Assembly (NCBI GenBank): GCA_964637835.1
Contig: CAZWYF010000006.1
Location: 77,815 to 141,814, forward strand
Reading direction: 5' to 3'
Length of the DNA: 64,000 nt
Source of the DNA: Glo-17 sp964637835
GTDB taxonomy: Bacteria; Krumholzibacteriota; Krumholzibacteriia; LZORAL124-64-63
Shown in pieces: positions 58,309 through 64,000 of the stretch. The notes below the pieces were generated by a model. It was not told the origin of the DNA and ran no database searches. It saw only the letters and a program-made list of their open reading frames with translations. Made by a program: the position numbers and the translations under genes. Position 1 is the stretch's first letter, and each line of letters begins with the position of its first letter.

Positions 58309-58336
58309 TTGCAACAAGAATGACTTGCGATATAAT
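58309..58336 (+). promoter_or_regulatory. Sigma-70 promoter of the small membrane peptide
   Basis: -35 TTGCAA (58309-58314), 16-bp spacer, perfect -10 TATAAT (58331-58336). One of the best promoter matches in the window; predicted leader of about 65 nt. Confidence 0.8.
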
Positions 58337-58407
58337 CCCGGAATCGATCCCTCCCCATCCCGGTACGGAGACCTTGACCGATCATCAAGACCGCAAGGGA
58401 GACGAGC

Positions 58408-58509
58408 ATGACCACGACCAGAAATGAAGACCGCCTCACCGCTGCCGACCTGGTGAAGATCGCCCTGGCGGCCATCGCCCTCGTCGGCCTGTCCATCGGC
58501 CTGGCCTGA
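58408..58509 (+). CDS. 33-residue single-helix membrane peptide
   Basis: A charged start (MTTTRNEDRLTAADLVK) leads into one hydrophobic helix (about 16-33, IALAAIALVGLSIGLA) ending at the stop codon. AGGGAG seven bases before ATG at 58408 and a near-consensus promoter upstream argue that it is real. It lies between the two convergent ars modules. I recognise no family; small helices like this often modulate a transporter, here perhaps the arsenical permeases. Confidence 0.68.
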   Translation: MTTTRNEDRLTAADLVKIALAAIALVGLSIGLA

Positions 58510-58530
58510 GCCGCCGGTGAGCGCACCGGC

Positions 58531-58556
58531 GCCGCGTCCATCCCCACGGACGCGGC
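58531..58556. terminator. Hairpin between convergent genes
   Basis: GCCGCGTCC, 8-base loop, GGACGCGGC, lying between the stop codon of the small peptide (plus) and the stop of arsG (minus, 58558). Symmetric, so it could act for both directions; no T-tract on either side. Confidence 0.55.
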
Positions 58557-58557
58557 G

Positions 58558-59244
58558 TCAGTGCACCAGGCGCAGCGAGTAGACCACGGTGAAGTAGCCG
58601 CCGATCACCAGGAAGAGCACGCCGGTCACCCGCCGGGCCCATCGCTCCACCACCGCGGTGCGGCGATAGAGGGCCCCCACCCGCCCGGCCGCCACGGCCA
58701 GCGCCACCCCGAAGACCAGCACGGGCAAGGCGGTTCCCACGCCGTAGATCAGCGGCAGCCACAGTCCCGAGCCCGTCTGCAGGGCGATGGGCAGCAGGCT
58801 GCCGAAGAACAGCGCCGCCGACACGGGGCAGAACGCCAGCGCGAACATCACGCCCAGGAAGAACGCCGCCCCCAGGCCCATGGCCTCCGCCCGCCGCTGC
58901 ACCCAGCCGGTGAAGCGGCCATCGCGGCCGCCGGGCATCGCCACCAGCTCGAGCAGGAACAGTCCCGTGATCAGCAACAGGGGGCCCAGCAGCCGGATCA
59001 TGTTCTCCTGCAGCCAGGCCGACACCGTGGGTACGGCGAGCAGGCCGTTGACCAGGAGCATCCCCAGCGCGGCGTAGGCCACCGCCCGACCCGCGGTGTA
59101 GAGCAGTCCGGTGGCCAGGGCCCCGCGGGCGCCGTCGGTCCGCCGGCCGATGAAGCCCATGGCCGCCACGTTGGTCGCCAGCGGACAGGGGCTGATGCTG
59201 GTGAGGATCCCCAGCCACAGCGCGGTGCCCACCGCGGCGAGCAT
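58558..59244 (-). CDS. arsG: ArsG-type arsenical efflux permease (CcdA/DsbD-like)
   Basis: 228 aa, six hydrophobic helices. Two membrane Cys positions typical of the CcdA/DsbD-like superfamily: ISPCPLATNVAAMGF near the start and FALAFCPVSAALFFGSLLP midway. With arsE and arsF upstream this matches the arsEFG set described in Shewanella putrefaciens for efflux of aromatic aminobenzylarsenicals. ATG at 59244 overlaps the arsF stop (TGATG). A general thiol-electron carrier is the alternative. Confidence 0.88.
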   Translation of the reverse strand: MLAAVGTALWLGILTSISPCPLATNVAAMGFIGRRTDGARGALATGLLYTAGRAVAYAALGMLLVNGLLAVPTVSAWLQENMIRLLGPLLLITGLFLLELVAMPGGRDGRFTGWVQRRAEAMGLGAAFFLGVMFALAFCPVSAALFFGSLLPIALQTGSGLWLPLIYGVGTALPVLVFGVALAVAAGRVGALYRRTAVVERWARRVTGVLFLVIGGYFTVVYSLRLVH

Positions 59245-59819
59245 CAGCCGGCCTCCGGGTCCAGCTCGCGCAGACAGGCCTCGAGGTTGGCGGCGATGTA
59301 GTCGCGGTAGTCGGCCTCGTCGCCCACGCGCTGCCAGACCTCGTCCAGCCGGCGCCAGTCCACCTCCTGGCCGCCGCGGCGCACGGACATCACCACCACC
59401 TTGGTGTGGAGCTGATAGTCCTCGATGAAGTGCCGGTGCTCGTCGGTCTCGATGTTCACCTGCCGGAAGACCACCGTGCCCTCGTCGAGCAGGTCGGCAT
59501 GGCGCTGCCAGAGGGTCTCCTCGGCCAGGGCCTCGATCTTGTTGCAGGTCAGGCAGCGCTTGTAGCCGTGGAAGTAGTAGACCACGACACCGTCGGCGGG
59601 CAGGGCGTCGGCGGGCAGGGCGTCGGCGTCGGGAGCGTCGGCGTCCCGGCCAGCGACGGGTTCCGCGCCACCGGCGGCGTCCGGGCCGGCGGCCGGACCG
59701 CCGCCCTCGCCGGTGGCCGCGCCGGCGGCGGGCTGGTCCCCATCGCCGAGCAGCGCCACGACCAGTCCGGCGGCGGCCAGGGCGACCACCAGTCCGGTGA
59801 TGAGATGCCTTGCGTTCAT
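59244..59819 (-). CDS. arsF: ArsF-family nitroreductase subunit, membrane-anchored
   Basis: 191 aa. N-terminal anchor (LITGLVVALAAAGLVVALL), a long Gly/Ala/Asp-rich linker with 5-residue ADALP repeats, then a thioredoxin-like domain beginning VVYYFHGYKRCLTCNKIE (CxxC) and YQLHTKVVVMSVRRGGQE. This FHG...RCxTCxKIE pattern is characteristic of proteins annotated as nitrophenyl compound nitroreductase subunit ArsF. The reductase activity is inferred from the family name; the CxxC suggests redox chemistry outside the cytoplasm. Confidence 0.87.
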   Translation of the reverse strand: MNARHLITGLVVALAAAGLVVALLGDGDQPAAGAATGEGGGPAAGPDAAGGAEPVAGRDADAPDADALPADALPADGVVVYYFHGYKRCLTCNKIEALAEETLWQRHADLLDEGTVVFRQVNIETDEHRHFIEDYQLHTKVVVMSVRRGGQEVDWRRLDEVWQRVGDEADYRDYIAANLEACLRELDPEAG

Positions 59820-59852
59820 GGTCGGTCCGTCCTTTCTGGCGCGCGGCCCGGG

Positions 59853-60083
59853 TCAGCCGAGCAGCGTCTTGAGTTCCTGCACCGACGGCACCTTGCCCAC
59901 CACCTTGACCTCGCCGTCGACGGCCAGGGCGGGGGTCATCATCACGCCGAAGCTCATGATCCGGTTGATGTCGGAGACCTTCTCCAGCTCCGCGGCCACG
60001 CCCAGCTCGGCGATGGCCTGCTCGGCGTGGTCGTACAGCTTGGTGCACTTGGCGCAGCCGGTTCCGAGGATGGAGACCTTCAT
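59853..60083 (-). CDS. arsE: Small thioredoxin-like protein ArsE
   Basis: 76 aa glutaredoxin-sized thioredoxin fold (TM0996/MTH895-like) with redox CxxC in GTGCAKCTKLYDHA, then MMTPALAVDGEVKVVGKVPS. Probable cytoplasmic electron donor or metalloid carrier for the ArsF/ArsG pair. ATG at 60083 after AAGGAG. Confidence 0.9.
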   Translation of the reverse strand: MKVSILGTGCAKCTKLYDHAEQAIAELGVAAELEKVSDINRIMSFGVMMTPALAVDGEVKVVGKVPSVQELKTLLG

Positions 60084-60113
60084 GACACGCTCCTTCGCGC
60101 GGGATCGCGCGGG

Positions 60114-61406
60114 TCAGACGAGGGCCCCGTACACGAGGCCCGAGACGGTGGCCATGGTCACCACCAGGGCCACGAACACCAGGGTCTTGCGCCAGCCGAT
60201 CACGCTGCGGATCACCAGCATGTTGGGCAGGCTCAGGGCGGGGCCGGCCAGCAGCAGCGCCAGCGCCGGGCCCTGGCCCATGCCGCTGCCCAGCAGCCCC
60301 TGCAGGATGGGCACCTCGGTGAGCGTCGCGAAGTACATCAGCGCGCCGGCCACCGAGGCGAAGAGGTTGGCGCCCAGGCCGTTGCCGCCCACCGCGTCGT
60401 TCACCCAGGCGGCGGGGATCACGCCCTCGCCCCCGGGACGACCGAGCAGGAAGCCCGCCACCAGCACCCCGCCCAGCAACAGCGGCATGATCTGCTTCGT
60501 GAACTGCCAGCTCTGGTCGAACCAGTCGCCCAGCTCGCCCTCGCGGCCGGCGGTGATCAGGCCCAGGCCGAGCACGCCGGCGAGGAACGCGGCATGGGCG
60601 CCCGGCACGGCCAGCGCCAGCACGGCCACCGCCGCGGCCACCGCGGCGGTCCTGCCGCGGGGCGCGCCGAACCAGCCCACCAGGATGGCGGCCAGGCCCA
60701 GGCCCAGCGCCCCGGCCAGCCACCACTTGACGCCGTGGATGGCCGCCTGCGCGGTGCCCGGATCGCCGGGCCCCCAGGTGGCGGCGATGAGCAGGAGCAG
60801 CAGGCTACCCAGGAAGAGGAGGTTCTGCCAGAGAGGTCGGGCCGGATCCTCCTCGGGCAGCTGCATGGCCATGGCCTGCCGCTGCTGCTCGGAGCGGCGG
60901 AAGATGGCCGCCATCAACAGGCCGATCACCGCCGCGAACACCACCGCGCCCAGCGCCCGCGCCAGGCCGAGCTGCGGGCCGAGGATGGTGGCGGTCAGGA
61001 TGATGGCCAGCACGTTGATCGCCGGCCCGGAGTAGAGGAACGCCGTGGCCGGGCCGATCCCCGCCCCCATGGCGTAGATCCCCGCGAACAGCGGCAGCAC
61101 CGTGCAGGAGCACACCGCCAGCACCGTGCCTGACACCGCGGCCGTCCCGTAGGCCACCGGCTTGGGCGCGCTCGGCCCCAGGTACCGCATCACCGACTGC
61201 TGGCTGAGGAAGGTGCCGATGGCCCCGGCGATCCAGAACGCCGGCAGGAGGCAGAAGATCACGTGCTCCCGCGCGTACCACCGCGTCAGGTGCAGGGCCT
61301 CGTCCAGCGCGGTCTGGAACCGCAGCGACTCGACGGGCAGGTACCACGCCGCCGCGAACGCCGCCGCCAGCCAGAACAGGGGACGCCAGAGCGTGGCCGC
61401 GTTCAT
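60114..61406 (-). CDS. ArsP/DUF318-type permease
   Basis: 430 aa, about ten membrane helices, PF03773-like. Conserved GTVLAVCSCTVLPLFAGIY with a Cys-Ser-Cys, GPATAFLYSGPAINVLAI, LTEVPILQGLL and GPALSLPNMLVIRSVIGW. Related permeases export trivalent organoarsenicals (ArsP) or act with thioredoxin-like partners. ATG at 61406 overlaps the arsR2 stop (ATGA). Substrate inferred from the ars context. Confidence 0.9.
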   Translation of the reverse strand: MNAATLWRPLFWLAAAFAAAWYLPVESLRFQTALDEALHLTRWYAREHVIFCLLPAFWIAGAIGTFLSQQSVMRYLGPSAPKPVAYGTAAVSGTVLAVCSCTVLPLFAGIYAMGAGIGPATAFLYSGPAINVLAIILTATILGPQLGLARALGAVVFAAVIGLLMAAIFRRSEQQRQAMAMQLPEEDPARPLWQNLLFLGSLLLLLIAATWGPGDPGTAQAAIHGVKWWLAGALGLGLAAILVGWFGAPRGRTAAVAAAVAVLALAVPGAHAAFLAGVLGLGLITAGREGELGDWFDQSWQFTKQIMPLLLGGVLVAGFLLGRPGGEGVIPAAWVNDAVGGNGLGANLFASVAGALMYFATLTEVPILQGLLGSGMGQGPALALLLAGPALSLPNMLVIRSVIGWRKTLVFVALVVTMATVSGLVYGALV

Positions 61407-61999
61407 GAGGACGACCTCTTCGCCGGCGCGGCGGCGGTGGCGGGCGGTGCGGTGGCGGGCGGTGCGGNNNNNNNNNNNNNNNNNNNNNNNNNNNNNNNNN
61501 NNNNNNNNNNNNNNNNNNNNNNNNNNNNNNNNNNNNNNNNNNNNNNNNNNNNNNNNNNNNNNNNNNNGGGCGGTGCGGGAGTGCCCCCCGGGGGGCCCCC
61601 GCCCGCGGCGGCCGGCGTCGCCGGCGCGCCACCCAGCTGATGCACCACCGGCTCGCCGGTCACCCGCGCCACGCAGTCCATGAAGTCCAGCACGCAGGGC
61701 GCCGTCAGCCGGTAGAAGACCTGGTTGCCGCGGCGCTCGTCCCGCACCAGCCCCGCCTCGCGCAGCACGCCGAGGTGCTTGCTGATGGTGGACATGTCGG
61801 CCCCCACCAGCCGCTGCAGGTCCTGGACGCAGCGCTCGCCACGCCCCAGCTCCTGGATCATGAACAGCCGCGTGGGCTGCCCCAGCGCCTTGAACACGCG
61901 GGCAGGGGCGGCGAGCTGGCGGGCGAGCGAGGGCGGGCCGTCGCCGGTGGGCGGCGGGCTGGCCGGGGTCCTGGGCGGGTTGCCACGAGCGGTGGGCAT
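61403..61999 (-). CDS. ArsR-family regulator of the arsEFG module (spans assembly gap)
   Basis: Winged-helix domain at about 30-115: FKALGQPTRLFMIQELGRGE, CVQDLQRLVG (Cys57), DMSTISKHLGVLREAGLV, and Cys102 and Cys109 in APCVLDFMDC, the trio expected for an As(III) or organoarsenical sensor. The C-terminus is a Pro/Ala/Thr repeat tail broken by 100 N (61468-61567). Both sides read in the same frame, and merging their 11-base common end also keeps frame (486 nt). ATG at 61999 with AGGAGG upstream. Confidence 0.88.
   Translation of the reverse strand: MPTARGNPPRTPASPPPTGDGPPSLARQLAAPARVFKALGQPTRLFMIQELGRGERCVQDLQRLVGADMSTISKHLGVLREAGLVRDERRGNQVFYRLTAPCVLDFMDCVARVTGEPVVHQLGGAPATPAAAGGGPPGGTPAPPXXXXXXXXXXXXXXXXXXXXXXXXXXXXXXXXXXAPPATAPPATAAAPAKRSSS
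61468..61567. other. Assembly gap 3 (100 N) inside the arsR-family gene
   Basis: Placeholder Ns in a 15-bp tandem repeat (GGTGGCGGGCGGTGC units) coding for the Pro/Ala tail. The flanks share GGGCGGTGCGG. Copy number is therefore uncertain, but the frame is preserved. Confidence 0.97.
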
Positions 62000-62019
62000 G
62001 ATGACCGTACCTCCTGCCA

Positions 62020-62051
62020 GGCAATATTTTGCCATTTGGCCAAGAAGTCAA
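62020..62051 (-). promoter_or_regulatory. Promoter and operator of the arsR2-permease-arsEFG operon
   Basis: Minus strand -35 TTGACT (62051-62046), 17-bp spacer, -10 AATATT (62028-62023). The -10 lies inside the dyad GGCAA-TATT-TTGCC (62020-62033), so a bound regulator would block it. Confidence 0.7.
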
Positions 62052-62163
62052 ATAGAATCCCGCGGACCCGGACGGTGGCCGTACCCGGCCCCGGACGGTG
62101 GACGCCTGTGGCCCAGGATCCGAGCCGGCGATCGGCCGCAGCCCCGGCCAGCGATCAGGACCG

Positions 62164-62233
62164 GCGATCTCCGGCCAGCGATCTCCGGCCAGCGATCTCC
62201 GGCCAGCAATCTCCGGCCGGCAAGCTCCGGCCG
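62164..62233. repeat. Five tandem 14-bp units
   Basis: Unit GCGATCTCCGGCCA; copies 1-3 identical, copies 4 and 5 drift to GCAATC and GCAAGC with a G end. Same period as the 2207-2290 array but a different sequence. Confidence 0.9.
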
Positions 62234-62250
62234 GCACTTGATGGAAGATA

Positions 62251-62282
62251 CCGTGGAGGGACACCGCGGTGTCCCTCCACGG
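62251..62282. repeat. 32-bp perfect palindrome
   Basis: CCGTGGAGGGACACCG joined directly to its exact reverse complement, no spacer. In DNA it could extrude a cruciform; in RNA a 14-bp hairpin with a tight CGCG-type loop. It stands alone between divergent genes; no T-tract. Confidence 0.92.
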
Positions 62283-62476
62283 CCCTTCTGTGCAAGACAA
62301 GTCCCTTCAATTCAATGACTTTTGATTCTTTCGCGTGTTTCTTGGCCCGATGACTTTCTGGCCGCTCCGCGGCCACGGGGCCCTCCGACCCAGGCCGCGC
62401 GCCCCGCCGACCCGGGCCCGCACCACGCCCACCCCGCTGGCCGTTCCTCCTGAACCCGCCTACGTTCCAGAGCACC

Positions 62477-63334
62477 ATGCGCCGCCTTCTGATTCCCCTG
62501 CTCCTGCTTTTCGTGGCCGCCGCGCTCATCGCCGGCGGCCTGGCCCTGCGTGCGGACTACCAGGAGACCGTGAAGGAGACCGCCCCGCCCGAGCCCGAGG
62601 GCGTCCAGGTCCGCTACCAGCCGCTGCGCTCCCCTGGCGACATCCTCCCCCTCGCGGACGAGCGCGTCCCGCCCATCACCTACCGCGGCAACATCTCCCT
62701 GGCCGGCCTGCCGGTGCCCGAGAAGAAGGACAAGTTCTTCGCGCTGATGATCCCCCAGGTCCTGCTGGTCAAGCAGGAGCTGGCCGACCTGCGCGACGAG
62801 GTCCGCCGCATCGCCGGGACGCCGGAACCGAGCCGCGAGGACACCGCCTGGCTCGAGGGCATGCTCGACCGCTACCGGGCCGACGACCCCCAGCAGCTCC
62901 TGGTCCGCCTGCAGGACCACCCCACCAGCGTGGTCCTGGCCCAGGCCGCCCTGGAGAGCGGCTGGGGCACCTCGCGCTTCTTCCGCGAGGGCAACAACGT
63001 CTTCGGCGTGTGGTCGTTCGACGAGACCGAGCCCCGCCTCGCCGCCGGCGAGACCCGCGGCGACCGCACCATCTGGGTCAAGCGCTACCCCTCGGTGCGC
63101 GGCTCCATCGCCGACTACTTCGTCACCCTCGGCCGCGGCCCCTACCGCGACTTCCGCCGCGCCCGCCAGACCGAGGACGACCCCCTCGCGCTCATCGAGC
63201 ACCTGCACCGCTACAGCGAGCTGGGCGACGAGTACGTCCGCCGTCTGGCCCTGACCATCCGCAGCAACCAGCTGCACCGCTTCGATCGGTACCGCCTCGA
63301 CGGCGCCGATCTCCTCGCCATGGAAGGACGCTGA
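62477..63334 (+). CDS. Bax-like exported glucosaminidase
   Basis: 285 aa. N-terminal membrane helix (LLIPLLLLFVAAALIAGGLAL), a stalk, then a Bax/FlgJ-type beta-N-acetylglucosaminidase domain with catalytic Glu160 in LAQAALESGWGTSRF, EGNNVFGVWSF and VRGSIADYFVTL. Cleaves murein glycan strands in the periplasm. ATG at 62477. Two bases upstream of the next gene's GTG, so probably co-transcribed. Confidence 0.9.
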   Translation: MRRLLIPLLLLFVAAALIAGGLALRADYQETVKETAPPEPEGVQVRYQPLRSPGDILPLADERVPPITYRGNISLAGLPVPEKKDKFFALMIPQVLLVKQELADLRDEVRRIAGTPEPSREDTAWLEGMLDRYRADDPQQLLVRLQDHPTSVVLAQAALESGWGTSRFFREGNNVFGVWSFDETEPRLAAGETRGDRTIWVKRYPSVRGSIADYFVTLGRGPYRDFRRARQTEDDPLALIEHLHRYSELGDEYVRRLALTIRSNQLHRFDRYRLDGADLLAMEGR

Positions 63335-63336
63335 CC

Positions 63337-64000
63337 GTGCTGGACGAACTGCAGTATTTCCTCGGCGACGGCCTGCTCGACCTGGGCCTGGCCGTCCTGA
63401 TCCTGGCCGTCGGCTGGCTGGCGGCCCTGCTGCTGGGCAAGCTGGTGGCCAAGGTGGTGCGCACCGTCGGCGACGAGCGCATCTCCCGCGCCATGGGCGT
63501 CAAGGTGCCCGACACGCAGCGCAAGCCCTCGCAGGTGGCCGGCAGCATCACCCGCGCGGTGGTCCTGCTCTTCGCGGTGCTCGAGGCGTTCGAGGTCCTC
63601 GGCTTCGAGGTGGGCGCCGAGCTGATCACCCGCTTCCTGGCCTTCGGCGGCGACGTCCTGCTCGGCGTGGCCATCCTCGGCCTCGGCCTCTACCTCTCCC
63701 GCCTCGCCGGCGACGCCGTGGCCAGCAGCACCGGCCGCCGCCTGCGCGCCCTGCGCCCGCTCACCCAGGGCGCGGTGGTGGTCCTGGCGGTGTTCATGGC
63801 CCTCGACCAGATGGGCGTGGCCAGCGACATCGTCCGCCTGCTCTTCGTCTTCACCGCCGGCGCCGCCGCCGCGGCCGCCGCCCTGGCCTTCGGCCTGGGC
63901 TGCCGCGAGTCCGCGCGGGCGCTCTTCGACGAGTGGGTCGGCTCGCTCCGCGAGACGACCCCCGGGGAGCGCACCCGCGAGGAACGCACCCGCGAGGAAC
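63337..64000 (+). CDS. Mechanosensitive-channel-type TM-helix protein (C-terminus beyond window)
   Basis: Open to the window end (221 codons). Four to five hydrophobic helices: LDLGLAVLILAVGWLAALLLG, VVLLFAVLEAFEVLG, DVLLGVAILGLGLYL, GAVVVLAVFMALDQMGV and LLFVFTAGAAAAAAALAFGLG, the last being followed by a pore-helix-like RESARALFDEWV. This matches conserved TM-helix repeat proteins (PF05552) related to MscS. GTG start at 63337. The cut end shows a 15-bp tandem repeat (GERTREERTREE). Confidence 0.82.
   Translation, partial: MLDELQYFLGDGLLDLGLAVLILAVGWLAALLLGKLVAKVVRTVGDERISRAMGVKVPDTQRKPSQVAGSITRAVVLLFAVLEAFEVLGFEVGAELITRFLAFGGDVLLGVAILGLGLYLSRLAGDAVASSTGRRLRALRPLTQGAVVVLAVFMALDQMGVASDIVRLLFVFTAGAAAAAAALAFGLGCRESARALFDEWVGSLRETTPGERTREERTREE

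Larger units (their letters stand above)
58159..58407. other. Intergenic region with hairpin, dyad and promoter
   Basis: No gene. Holds an imperfect GC hairpin (58217-58248) that may end the ars transcript, an AT-rich dyad (58293-58304) and the promoter of the small membrane peptide. The AT-rich stretch around 58288-58340 stands out sharply from the GC-rich surroundings. Confidence 0.7.
62000..62476. other. Divergent intergenic region with promoter, 14-bp array and 32-bp palindrome
   Basis: No gene recognised in 477 bp. From left to right: arsR2 promoter and dyad (62020-62051), five 14-bp tandem units (62164-62233), a 32-bp perfect palindrome (62251-62282) and a locally AT-richer stretch (about 62295-62345) before the Bax-like gene. 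Confidence 0.7.

Noticed and set aside
54950..62000. Arsenic island as a recent mobile element insertion
   Set aside because: No transposase, integrase, flanking direct repeats or att-like tRNA end is seen, and GC content and codon use match the neighbours, apart from the AT-rich promoter patch.

Overview
The window is a 64 kb stretch of very GC-rich (about 70% by eye) bacterial chromosome, apparently a scaffold from a draft or metagenome assembly: it carries three runs of exactly 100 N. The gene content is that of a diderm (Gram-negative type) bacterium: TamA and TamB, an Omp85-type barrel, RseP, a lipoprotein, and murein amidase and glucosaminidase enzymes. A Ser/Thr kinase fused to a TolB-like propeller, a DUF5683-like protein and a peptidase/propeller/barrel fusion suggest a lineage of the FCB superphylum or a relative such as Krumholzibacteriota or Eisenbacteria. 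That placement is inference; no rRNA is present to prove it. Most genes lie on the minus strand in long, tightly overlapping operons with ATGA, GTGA or TTGA junctions.

Layout. 1-6.3 kb: kinase (cut by the window edge), sua5 (interrupted by assembly gap 1) and uvrD/pcrA. 6.5-16.7 kb: a PepSY-type membrane protein, then the outer-membrane cluster tamA-tamB-peptidase/propeller/barrel and a small lipoprotein. 16.8-24.9 kb: rplM-rpsI-rpsB-tsf-pyrH-frr-uppS-cdsA-dxr-rseP, joining translation, UMP synthesis, isoprenoid and phospholipid precursors and site-2 proteolysis. 25-31.4 kb: recJ-rel-dtd-maf-mtnA, closed by a clear intrinsic terminator. 31.4-33.8 kb: rnpB, an RNase HI with an N-terminal helix-turn-helix-like segment, a zinc-ribbon coiled-coil protein and two tRNAs. 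33.8-41 kb: dnaG-rpoD and yqeY-cvpA-mutS2. 41-49.8 kb: the heat-shock operon hrcA-grpE-dnaJ-rsmE, the operon DUF5683-lepA-lepB-hemW, and selC, the selenocysteine tRNA. 50-53.3 kb: glmM-glmS. 53.5-54.8 kb: an exported amidase.

54.9-62.0 kb is the accessory highlight, a compound arsenic island. The plus-strand module is arsR-arsC-arsM followed by two exported Cys-rich proteins of no family I can name firmly and a 33-residue membrane peptide with its own strong promoter. The convergent minus-strand module is arsR2-permease-arsE-arsF-arsG, the set associated with reduction and efflux of aromatic arsenicals. Together they would sense, reduce, methylate, export and perhaps sequester arsenic outside the cytoplasm. 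62.5-64 kb: a Bax-like glucosaminidase and a truncated mechanosensitive-channel-like protein.

A window-wide oddity is the abundance of short GC-rich tandem repeats of 14, 15, 21 and 24 bp. They lie between genes and, in frame, inside the linkers of otherwise ordinary proteins. Two of the three assembly gaps fall in such repeats. The sua5 gap looks spurious: its two flanks share an identical 55-base end, and removing the gap plus one copy restores a single continuous frame.
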